Assembly (NCBI GenBank): GCA_025201345.1
Contig: JAIXMG010000055.1
Span: forward strand, 1-18,191
Reading direction: 5' to 3'
DNA: 18,191 bases
Source: Thamnidium elegans
Lineage: Eukaryota > Mucoromycota > Mucoromycetes > Mucorales > Mucoraceae
Part shown: positions 8,851 through 17,384 of the stretch, piece after piece
How the letters are laid out: every line of letters starts with the position of its first letter
Position numbering within the stretch: the first letter of the stretch is position 1
Notes under the pieces: generated by a model
What the model was told of the DNA's origin: nothing
Seen by the model: only the letters and a program-made list of their open reading frames with translations
Databases searched by the model: none
Position numbers and translations under genes: made by a program

Positions 8851-9609
8851 AACAAGAGAAAATAAAATACAGACGAAATTATAGCTTTGATATTAAAGAT
8901 AATGCTATTAAGTACGGTAGTGATATACATAAACCAAAGAAGTCTGAGATTAAATATAGTTTATGCATCCAAAAGGTGGTACGGCTATTTTTTTTGTTTT
9001 TTGTTTATTCGGCCTCCAATTTCAGAATTATCACGTTATGAAAATACTTTTATATCATACTGTTTTTACTTATGATATGTATAGATAGTTATAATAACGT
9101 GCGGTATGGATGAACTAAAATACTAATTTTATTATATGTAACAAGCGGTACTTTTTGTTTATTTCTTTTTGACCAAAACAAACAAAGTTTAAACTTTACG
9201 TTGCCTGTTCTAAACAAATAGACTTTGCGTTTCATATTCTGTCGATATTTGATGTAACGTACTCGGTACGAGTTTACGGGGTCCCGAAATAACGTATATA
9301 TTTACCCCTTTTTCTTCGTTTTACTCCTTTTTCTTTTTCTTTAACAAAAATATTAGTATGGACGAGGTATATGATCTTCACCAACATACACACTTTGTTG
9401 TTTTTCGTAAGTGATCCTCTTACTGCCAAATAATTCCATCTTTTGCTTTTTTTTAAAAGAAAAGCCTTATTGTCATATAGACCTTGGAGTGAATACGACT
9501 TATTTAAACTATTATTCCACTTTAACAGAGGGTTTCCGTTACGAAGACGCAAGTATAAAGTAAGTAGAGAGCACTAAAAAAATATACGATGACTCTGAAC
9601 AATTTGTAA
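8851..9609. other. Intergenic AT-rich stretch upstream of Hsp70-like copy 2
   Basis: It contains a 25-bp dispersed repeat at 8943-8967 and a minus-strand open frame at 9552-9274 (92 codons, non-ATG start, Lys/Asn-rich, no recognised domain). The conserved N-terminal exon expected for the Hsp70-like gene is not found here. Nothing else is supported. Confidence 0.5.
8943..8967 (+). repeat. 25-bp dispersed repeat, copy A
   Basis: TCTGAGATTAAATATAGTTT and ATGCA match 13601-13625 at 22 of 25 positions, and the first part of 13152-13176. It lies about 93 bp after the stop codon of the third Hsp70-like fragment. Confidence 0.6.
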
Positions 9610-10332
9610 AAATGTAGTTATGATAGTTGTATCACTTATGATAAACATAAATCGAATGTTCTAAGTTGGGGAGACCAAAGTGTTGAAGATAACGGAGAAG
9701 ATACAATACAAATCGATGTGTCCAGGGAGAAATTATACCAACTTTTTGAGAAGGGCGAAGATAGCAGGGATCAAGATGACCTATTCTTGTTAAAAGCAGC
9801 ATCAGACTTTATTCGCTTATCCGTAGAAGAACTAATTAAAAAATCGAAAGGAGAAATTAAAGATAGTAGTGCGCTCCACTACGTATTAGTTGTACCATCG
9901 GAGTGGGAAGAAGAAATAAGAGAAGTTCTGATTCGACCTATTTTTGTTCAAGCCAATTTAATATCAAAAGATAATCACCCAGACAGGCTTTTATTTTGCT
10001 CTGATATAGAATCTGCCTATTACTTTTTAATTAGTTATCTTTTTAAAACGACACGTAATAAGTTTTTGGGTAGAATTGTTGCTGTGGAGGAGAATCAAAT
10101 ATCGATCAAGTTGGACTTAATATCAACTGGAAATCCTCTATTTGATTTTTCCGGTTCCGTAACGCGTCCGAAAATCATGAATTCGAATGCAATGTCTCTT
10201 ACTTCCGACGATGTTAAAAATGGTATTAGAGAGTTTATAAAGATCAAATTCTCTTTCGATGCTCAAGAAGACACTATCCTAAATATTATGAAAGAATTGG
10301 GTAATGATACTTTTACTGATATGGTTAGTAAT

Positions 10333-10381
10333 GTAACATGGGATTAATCAGACAATATCATCTAACGGACTATTATATTAG
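10333..10381 (+). other. Ambiguous segment: frameshifted exon or young 49-nt intron
   Basis: It starts GTAACA, has a CTAAC branch-like site and ends TTATATTAG; removing it joins AAT to CTA GAC GAA in frame. The same bases also look like old coding sequence broken by one inserted base: TGGGATTAATCAGACA would read W-D-Y-Q-T without the extra A. The copy 1 equivalent (390-439) is 50 nt and does not restore the frame. Confidence 0.45.
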
Positions 10382-10871
10382 CTAGACGAAGAGGAAGCTT
10401 CTTATTTAATGCAACCTTTCATTACTGACGAAAATATATCTGAGTTAGATAAACACCAAGAAGAGTGTATAAAATCCATTCGACCTTTTGATATATGTGC
10501 TGAAATCAGTAAACATTTGCCTAATAACTTGGAGCAACTACTTCCAAACAACCTTGTAAAGAAGTACCCCATTTTGAAATTTAATGATAAATATACTTCT
10601 AAAATCAAATCAGACAAAGGTCTATTACAATGGTCAAGATTTCTATTTGAGTATAATCGAACATTTGTCAGCTCCAGCTATATCGTATCTAAAAACCTTT
10701 CGTATAAAAATATTTACGATATAAATATCATTCGCGGAGCTTCTATGTACTCGATTGACGCAATTCAGAATTCTAGCATATACGGTAAACCACGTATACT
10801 ATCAACAAAGCATTCGGCAATCCCGTCTTCAATATTCCTAAACTCAAAACCAGATGCCATTATGAATATAG

Positions 10872-10925
10872 GTACATCATCATTATATGCTTTATTATTT
10901 CAGTAGTAATACTTTTTACAATTAG
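10872..10925 (+). other. Intron (54 nt) hiding tandem stops
   Basis: The donor is GTACAT and the acceptor ACAATTAG. Splicing turns NIG...Q-stop-stop into NIDILLESTMLSFSLLDENG, an uninterrupted frame. The identical 54-nt intron is at 920-973 in copy 1. Confidence 0.6.
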
Positions 10926-11025
10926 ATATTCTGCTCGAGTCTACAATGTTATCGTTCTCACTTTTAGATGAAAATGGTTTAATAAAAGAAATCTGGGATC
11001 ACGACTGCTTTGTTCCTGACATTGG

Positions 11026-11070
11026 GTAAGATATGAATAAAACGTTATGTAGATATCTATACTAATACAG
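11026..11070 (+). other. Intron (45 nt)
   Basis: GTAAGA donor, CTAATACAG acceptor. Splicing joins PDIG to ISLRSLGSFFTFSE. It matches 1073-1117 in copy 1. Confidence 0.75.
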
Positions 11071-11139
11071 CATTAGTTTACGTTCTCTAGGATCGTTCTT
11101 TACTTTTTCAGAAGTAGCAACATTAAATGTCAAAAATTC

Positions 11140-11202
11140 GTAAGTTTATTCATATATATATAATGTATTTACTGCTAGCTAAAAAATTAATGGCTTATTT
11201 AG
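11140..11202 (+). other. Intron (63 nt)
   Basis: GTAAGT donor, TTATTTAG acceptor. Splicing joins LNVKNS to FIMFVEEYLTDE. The copy 1 version is 1187-1251 (65 nt), with a clear TTACTAATTA branch region. Confidence 0.75.
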
Positions 11203-11947
11203 ATTTATCATGTTTGTTGAAGAATACTTAACAGATGAATCAAATATTTCTTCTGCTGTATTAAACAAGGACATGCTGATTGAAATAGAAAATATACTAA
11301 GAATAGATAGCTATAATAAAGATAGAATGGTATCGATACAACAGCAAGTATACATAAAAGCATTTGTATTGATTTATATGATTTATATAAATGTAATTGT
11401 ATCAAGAAAGACGCTGAAAATTTCAAGAGATAACGATTATATGAAAATTGGATATGCTGTTACTATTGAAAAGGCGCTACTTCAGAAGTTACTTATCACT
11501 GAGAATGATCTAAGAGATATAATTTATGCAAGCAATCTGGTACAAGAAAATGACAGCTATAAAAAACTCAGAATTACTACACAAGGAGAAGAGCTCTTAC
11601 CTGTAATTCAACAGTCATTCAAACTACGATTTCCGCTCAGGTCTTTCTTTGTAGTAGCTCAACTGCATAAAGATTATGTACAGCTAACGCTAAATCAAGT
11701 AGTAATTGAATCTGGTTCAGATCACAAAGATCAAGAAACAATTATTAGCCAAGAAGAAATAATCCCTATTCCCAATATATATGACGCATTGTGCTTCAAC
11801 ATGTGGAGCAATATTACAGAAGATAGCAGTCTAATTCAACTATGTGACACACATAAAGGATGTAACGACAACGAATTACTAGATATATTCTCTTTAGAAA
11901 ATCAAGCAAAATTTACGAATGATCTTAAGGAGTACGTATCTAAAGAG

Positions 11948-12018
11948 GTAAGTAATCTAAAATAGTGTCAATGGTTATCATTCTTTTTATCTAAAGCTTT
12001 GATTTATATTTTGTATAG
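11948..12018 (+). other. Intron (71 nt)
   Basis: GTAAGT donor, TTGTATAG acceptor. Splicing joins EYVSKE to ILNKNLTTQK. It has the same length and position as 1993-2063 in copy 1. Confidence 0.8.
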
Positions 12019-12651
12019 ATCCTTAACAAGAATTTGACCACACAAAAAGCAGACAAAACCATTGTATATCTAAGCAATTCATGTAATTGCAGAGTTTGTT
12101 TAACGGTAAATGATATTACAGAGATTTCTTTCCGACCAGTTCTACAAGATATCATCTCTCTTGTATTTAATTCCTTGATAAATAAGCAACTCTTTGGAAA
12201 CTATAGACATATCCAATATGTGTTTCACCTGATATGCTTCAATTATAATCCACAGTTCCAACATATCCTTATGAAAATACTAGATGAAGAAACCGACTAT
12301 TTTTTATATGAGCAAAGAATTGACGTAGATCATTACACTATTCCAAAATTACCAAATCAGCTGTTGCAGCCTATTCTAAAGCAAGAACCATGCTCATATA
12401 AAGGATTTCAAGTGGGTGTTTTACGTCAGGTTTATAGTGAAAACTTCGGTTTCGGTTTTAAGTTCTCTCGGGAAGATGCTCCTATTGTACTTAAAATCAA
12501 ACGAGAGGATACGAACACCATTTTAATCGATGACAAAAAAAGCATATCTGTTGTTCAAGAAGGGAGACAAAATAAATGAAAGTCAATTAAATCAAGTATT
12601 TTATTGGAGTATGAATCAAGATTATAGACATCATATACTTTCTCTACGTAG

Positions 12652-12700
12652 GTGATAATATAAAGAATATTGCTTTTTTAACTTACATAAACCTTAATAG
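12652..12700 (+). other. Intron (49 nt)
   Basis: GTGATA donor, TTAATAG acceptor. Splicing joins TACGTAG to ATTTCTTT, giving YVDFFKIESVAS. In copy 1 (about 2693-2745) the donor context differs by a small indel and the join is out of frame. Confidence 0.6.
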
Positions 12701-13151
12701 ATTTCTTTAAAATTGAGTCAGTTGCTAGTTTAAGATTCAATGAACCTATTAGCTTAGAGCATACAACTGAAGAATTCAGAAAGAATTTATATTTAGATTA
12801 TATAAAACCTTCAAGACAAGTCAAGATATACCTTACATGATCTTTATAGTTTACCACAAGTATTCTTCGTCCTTTATCTTAAAGTTAAAGCAGTTGGAGA
12901 TGGTGAGGATGGAACAAGATATTAACAGCACTTAGGGGACCTATGTCATTATGTCGATCTTAAAAAAAACCTACTACTGTGTTCAGGATGTACCCATTAT
13001 ATTTTACACTTTAACAAAAAAAGAATTATAACTTATAAATGTGTGTAGAAGCTGTAATCAAGAGCTTTTATATTCGTATATAAAGCATTAAGCAGAAATA
13101 GCAATATATAAATGTTCTTTATGCTTTCATGCAGTTGGCCGATTCCACAAA

Positions 13152-13176
13152 TCTGAGATCGAATATAACGAAAGCA
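13152..13176 (+). repeat. 25-bp dispersed repeat, copy B (partial)
   Basis: TCTGAGATCGAATATA is identical to 13601-13616, then the two diverge. Confidence 0.5.
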
Positions 13177-13600
13177 TTTATAAAATGATGCTAATATTTA
13201 TTTCTTTTTCTCCCTCAAGCCATAATGCTTTTTACGTCCCATTTTCTTCGAATAAAGGTGCATATACTACTATTTATATATCTATTTAAAGAGTATTATA
13301 TCTGTGCGTGTACTTGTTTTACAAACCCTTTTTATATTTCTTGAGTGATCTTAGAGAGGTATGTATTATATCGCCACAATTACCGCTTATGTTAGTTTTC
13401 GGTATGAGTTTGTTTTATTTACCAGTATTTGAAATAAAAGTAAAAAGACGAAGGGAAGAAGTTATATCGTCTTGAATTAAGTTTCATTCTAACACAAAAT
13501 TATTTTATAATCTATAAAAAGGATTAAAGCTTTCTTTTTATCTATAATAGCAGCAAAATGGTGTGTTCTTTACAAAATTAATTGCATGTTTTCATTTCCG

Positions 13601-13625
13601 TCTGAGATCGAATATAGTTCATGCA
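13601..13625 (+). repeat. 25-bp dispersed repeat, copy C
   Basis: TCTGAGATCGAATATAGTTC and ATGCA match 8943-8967 at 22 of 25 positions. Confidence 0.6.
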
Positions 13626-13678
13626 CAAACACAAAAAAAAAAAAAAAAAAGCAATATAATTAAAGCTAAATAGTTAAT

Positions 13679-13742
13679 TAAGTTCGAAGCATAGCTGATG
13701 AACTAAACTTATTATCCCGAAGGGGAGGAGACTCTTGTTGTG
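13679..13742 (-). repeat. DIRS right terminal repeat end
   Basis: TAAGTTCGAAGCATAGCTGA through CTCTTGTTGT is the near-perfect reverse complement of 13908-13967, differing by single-base gaps and one G/A change. It is taken as the outer right end of the element. Confidence 0.65.
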
Positions 13743-13906
13743 TTACCATCTTTTCTTTATTAATTCGAATACTCAGAAGAAAAAAATATAATGGTGATAA
13801 TAATAAATTGATTGTTGGGATAATAATAAACCTATCCATACAGAAAGAAATAATAAAATAAAATATAAAATAAAATATAAAAGGGTGGGAAGATAAAAAG
13901 GGCGGG
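13743..13906. other. Spacer between DIRS terminal repeat and internal complementary region
   Basis: 164 bp of very AT-rich non-coding sequence with a simple repeat of AAATATAAAAT/AAAATAAAAT units at about 13850-13882. No gene is supported. Confidence 0.55.
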
Positions 13907-13907
13907 A

Positions 13908-14008
13908 CAACAAGAGTTCCTCCCCTTCGGATAATAAGTTTAGTTCGTCAGCTATGCTTCGAACTTAGTTAACTATTATCCTTCATTGGGTCGGAGGCTC
14001 TTGTTGTG
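13908..14008 (-). repeat. DIRS internal complementary region (ICR)
   Basis: The first half (13908-13967) is complementary to the right terminus at 13679-13742. The second half (13968-14008, GTTAACTATTATCCTTCATT then GGGTCGGAGGCTCTTGTTGT) has no partner in the window and should be complementary to the left terminus beyond 18191. Both halves end in CTCTTGTTGT/ACAACAAGAG, so the whole block is also a near-palindrome. In DIRS elements such a region templates completion of a circular DNA intermediate. Confidence 0.6.
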
Positions 14009-14032
14009 TATACAGAACAAAGCGAGTGTACT

Positions 14033-15194
14033 TCACAAAATAAGATCAGTGAAATTAGTAGCAGAAGCCCGATTTAACCGATAGTAAGTATCGAAGATTG
14101 AAGAAGCCCGAGGCCTATGTGTAAGAACATCTTCTAGTTTAGCCCCAGCCAAAATCGCTCTCGTTGATCTTACCGCACGTGCTTTGATAGCCTTGGTTCT
14201 TAAAGAAGTAGGAGATGCAGTGGTGGTGGCCAAATTCAGGACGGATTTGATATGGTTACTAATACGCTCAGAACCGATACACTTATCAGAATCAGTTACG
14301 TTACGAACTAAAGGCACATAAGGAAATTGAGGAAGCCGAGGATGTTGACGTATCAGTGGAGGCAGAGATATAAATCGTCCTTTGTACGCTTGATAGCAAA
14401 GTCACAGGGCATAAAGAAGGATTTGAGTGCACAGAAATAACTACGACTTTTTCGATAGGACGACCAGAACACTTTTCCTTAGGATACAGAATTACTAATC
14501 GCAGTGTATCAGCAGAAACCAAAGTCTTACCATCATTAATGCGTTCGATATTAGAAGGACGTAAAAACCCTGTTATACCCAACAGAAAACATAGCTTTTG
14601 TGTTAGTCTCAAAAGTGGCATTTGTTGATTGTCCCCCAGAGCGAGAACAAAATCAATAGCGGGTTGTAAATTGATGATAGGAAAATCAAACGAAAGAATA
14701 GCACCATTCTTTAAGGTAGCAAAGAATTTGATATATAAAGGATCCGATGTAATCTGCGCTCGTTGCTCGGTTGTATATAATTGAAGAATACCTTGTTTAT
14801 ACTGTAAGTTAGTGGAATAAACTCATTTATGATGAACATGGCCATAGGCTAAGTAATTAACCAAGTCAATAGCTGTAACAAATTCCAAGACGTTACGATT
14901 ATGTTGGGTACCCCAATTCAGAAAACGTTGGTGAGTTCCATCATAACGTCGATGCTGTAACTTGCGCCGTGTAGGGTCATATATAATAGCAGATGATTCT
15001 TCATTCAAAGTAGAAGGCAAGTCAATACGTCGTTGTTTCGTGATACCTAAAGAACCAGGTGCCATGCCATCAACTACCAATGTTGATTCTTCTCCCAAAG
15101 CGACTGCAATTGTCCTGGAGCTGCTTGGACTTGATCCCGTGGGATCATTACCGGATTGTAGCGTCGAGTTAGTTGTAACAGACGAGGGTACCAT
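14033..15194 (-). pseudogene. DIRS tyrosine recombinase, broken
   Basis: The YR would integrate the circular cDNA. A possible start is ATG at 15194-15192, overlapping the pol tail in another frame, as is common in DIRS elements. A core-binding domain begins near RRKLQHRRYDGTHQRFLNWG (about 14975-14910). An in-frame TGA at 14825-14823 interrupts it; the frame continues with VYSTNLQYKQGILQLY. The catalytic domain shows LLGITGFLRPSNIERI, with the first catalytic Arg, then PSLCPV. A frameshift near 14400 leads to YQAYKGRF and then GSERISNHIKSVL. The end, KARAVRSTRAILAGAKLEDV followed by SSIFDTYYRL, carries the second Arg and the Tyr nucleophile. The His of the usual H-x-x-R box is not evident (Ala-Arg-Ala-Val-Arg), and WSSS is degenerate (PRASS). 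Confidence 0.75.
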
Positions 15195-15394
15195 ATTGCA
15201 CTGATCCAATGTGGTGTTATCAGCGTACGTTCCTTTACCTGATCCAATTGCAGCTTCTGAAATATACTGGGTATCATGTTCCAAGGCGGGCAGATATACG
15301 GGTTGTTTAACGGAGTCCAAGTCAGTTTCATTGCATCGGTTGCTATCGCCCGATCGTCGAGCTTCCACGTTACAAAATGGTTGTGGAATCCGAG
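15074..15394 (-). pseudogene. DIRS pol tail (post-RNase H domain)
   Basis: Reading leftwards from about 15394, ARIPQPFCNVEARR (in one frame), then in another frame ATDAMKLTWTPLNNPYICPP, WNMIPSIFQKL and TLITPHWISAIWYPRLLQLT. This PPWN...P-W-x-s-A-x-W-x-P-x-L block is the conserved segment following RNase H in DIRS polyproteins. It ends at a stop at 15074 and overlaps the start of the recombinase frame. It is separated from the RNase H part by about 400 bp of non-coding sequence. Confidence 0.65.
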
Positions 15395-15791
15395 CTATAA
15401 ATAGTGAAGGTTCAAATAAAAAATAAAAAAAAAGGGTATTAAAAAGTAATCAGTCGCAAAAGTAGGATTTTCGTTTTATTAAATAAAAAGGTGCAGATTT
15501 ATAGCTTTTTTATAGCTGAGCCCAAGTACAATTCTGGTAGTGTGCTGTATCACAATAAGTGTCACAGTTTCCTCGTATAACTTCAAGCCGTACTTATCTA
15601 ACCTAGTCTTCGGTCAAGATATGTCAATCCTCTAATCATTACTCAGACAACAGTTTTGACTAGACGATGTTGGTAAGGCTTAGTTAAAATAAATATGAAT
15701 TAACCATAAAGTGATAAAGACGTGTGAGATAATCAGGTACGTGTAAATATATATAAAGAATATATGTATGTGTATATGCTTGATCACATCG
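15395..15791. other. Non-coding block interrupting DIRS pol
   Basis: About 400 bp without useful reading frames lie between VDLFAAQLNTKCR (ending 15792) and the next pol segment (ARIPQPF, about 15394). It is A-rich on the plus strand at its left end (15410-15435). CTATAAAT and ATTTATAG/TATAGCT words occur near 15396 and 15499. No inverted ends or clear target duplication are visible. It could be a small insertion, a solo terminal repeat or a replaced segment. Confidence 0.45.
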
Positions 15792-17384
15792 CTAGCGGCA
15801 TTTGGTGTTCAACTGTGCTGCAAATAGATCGACTGAATGCGGACCCCATTGTTGTTCCAGTTGAGAGACTATTTTCTGGCTGAGACTACATTCCAGTTGT
15901 TGATCCAATTGTTGCCAGGACGGTGAATCGGCCGAGTTGAACATCGTTGCTATATAATCCACCTTTATTCGTGTATTGTTCGTTAAGCAGTTGTTCCATA
16001 TTTTTTGAGTGAGATCCAAAAGATGCAGCGATCTGGTTCCGCCAAAATGGTTTACGTAAGAGACGACGGTGGAGTTGTCGCAATAGATTCGAATGGAACG
16101 GCCTTGATATTTTGGTTGATGACGATTAAATATATGACCATAAGCTCGAGATAATTTATATGCAGTAAATTCTCGTTTGGCGACCACAAACCGCTGATGA
16201 CGTTGGAACCATCGACTATTTCCCAACCTGTCATGAATGCATCTGTGTACAGTTCGTAGTGATGGACTTCGGGGATAAAAGTGTGTCCATTCCATTGTGT
16301 CAAATGTTGTATCCACCATTGAAGATTCTGTTTAGCATGTTCTGTTAACGTAACAAGTGGTTGATTCGATCTTTTTAACTAATTTGCCTGTTGGAGAAGT
16401 TGCCGAGTGTGCAGTCTTGCGGGGAAAACTGCAAGTGACATGGCTAGAGCTTTGCCGATAAAAAATTGTAGCGTTATCAGTTTCACCTTGGTCTGGTGTA
16501 ATAATTTCTGAGCTGACCTGCGAATGTCGCGTATCCTGTTGGTGGGTACCGTTAATGTCATCGTCTCGGTGTTGATCAAAAAGCCGAGATGCTGAATGAT
16601 TGTAGACGGATTTAGCTGTGATTTCTTTTGATTCACGAGGAACCCTAATGCCTCTAATTTGCAAATTACCTTCTTTGTGGCGGACAGAGTTGCTGTCACA
16701 CATTTTCCGATTACTAACAGGTCGTCTAGATATGCTGAGATCAATATTCCTGACCGGCGTGCCCATTTCAATACCGGTTTCAATAACTTGGTGAACACCA
16801 TAGGGCTCAGAGAAAGTCAGAAAGGGATGGTGCGAAATTGAAAAGTCTTGTTATTCCAATGAAACCGTAGATACTTTTTGGATGTTTCGTGAACTAATAC
16901 ATGGAGAAAAGCATCGGTCAAATCTATACTTGTCATGAAGTACCCCTTCTGAAGAAGACTGCATATGGTCTTCATGGTTTCCATCTTGAACGGTATGCGA
17001 GGAAGATACTGATTTAATGGCTTCGGATTGAGGACCGGACGTTCCCCCACCCGTTTTCTTTGGGTTGGTGAACAAGGTCGAGTGAAAACCTAACTGATCG
17101 TTTTGGTTTTCCGGAAGAACTTCCTCTATGGCTTGTTTCACTAATAATGGATGAACTTTTGCTTCGATTATTGTTCGTTGCTGTAAAGAAAGCTGAGGAG
17201 CTCGTAGGTGAGGATGGTGTTGAGATTGGTACGTTGCTGAGGTAGGAGGAGGTGTTGAAAAGGGGATTCGATAACCCTTTTCGATTACGCTTTGGACCCA
17301 TTTCTCGGAAGACAGTTTTGACCACGCGGAAGAAAAGGACGATAAGCGACCGCCAATTATTGCGGGTTGGGAGTACCGGGGCAT
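15792..17384 (-). pseudogene. DIRS reverse transcriptase and RNase H, broken
   Basis: The RT copies the element RNA into DNA. Starting about ATG 17384 (overlapping the gag end), GGRLSSFSSAWSKLSSEKWV and GYRIPF form the conserved DIRS RT lead-in. A frameshift in the G5 run near 17045 leads to RPVLNPKPLNQYL, DLTDAFLHV (first catalytic Asp) and FQFRTIPF. A TGA at 16819-16817 stands where the family has Gly (F-G-L-S-x-x-P). Next comes AYLDDLLVIG (about 16735-16705), the YxDD active site, and thumb sequence. A TAG at 16381-16379 is followed in the same frame by RNase H: ELYTDAFMTGW (Asp) and NYLELMV (Glu). After a frameshift near 16100 come IRIYCDNSTVVSYVN (Asp) and GGTRSLHLL. The segment ends WGPHSVDLFAAQLN. 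All RT and RNase H catalytic acids are visible but in separate frames. Confidence 0.85.

Larger units (their letters stand above)
9610..12963 (+). pseudogene. Hsp70-like (HSPA12-type) gene, copy 2, nearly complete but broken
   Basis: The frame opens after a TAA at 9607. It begins within the nucleotide-binding domain (TYDKHKSNVLSWGDQSVED, 9631-9687), so the N-terminal phosphate-binding motif is missing. VLVVPSEWEEEIREVL followed by RLLFCSDIESAYYF parallels the Hsp70/HSPA12 VPA...EPEAA segment. Exons: 9610-10332, 10382-10871, 10926-11025, 11071-11139, 11203-11947, 12019-12651 and 12701-12963. Introns 10872-10925, 11026-11070, 11140-11202, 11948-12018 and 12652-12700 have GT-AG ends. Frame is open across most junctions for roughly 800 codons. 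Breaks: a shared lesion at 10333-10381, indels near 12540 and 12590, and one near 12815, so the C-terminus is lost. Function is inferred as an ATP-dependent chaperone-like protein; it is probably inactive. Confidence 0.75.
9946..13132 (+). repeat. Direct segmental duplication, right copy
   Basis: This block is homologous to 1-3172, introns included. The homology continues past the stop codon through the AT-rich 3' flank (for example TATTCGTATATAAAGCATTA, 13070-13089) and ends at TTTCATGC (13125-13132). Beyond that the two flanks share nothing visible. Confidence 0.85.
13133..13678. other. AT-rich non-coding stretch between copy 2 and the DIRS element
   Basis: No gene is supported. It contains two copies of the 25-bp dispersed repeat (13152-13176 partial, 13601-13625) and an A18 run (13633-13650). 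Confidence 0.6.

Noticed and set aside
9274..9552. LINE endonuclease fragment
   Set aside because: A faint resemblance around YLAVRGSLTKNNK was considered, but no catalytic motif supports it.
13679..14008. Inverted repeat as a stand-alone MITE
   Set aside because: Its position just 3' of a DIRS tyrosine recombinase and its two-part structure fit a DIRS terminus plus internal complementary region.
14962..15204. Plus-strand open frame over the DIRS recombinase and pol overlap
   Set aside because: Both minus-strand frames in this stretch have family motifs, so the plus frame is a shadow.
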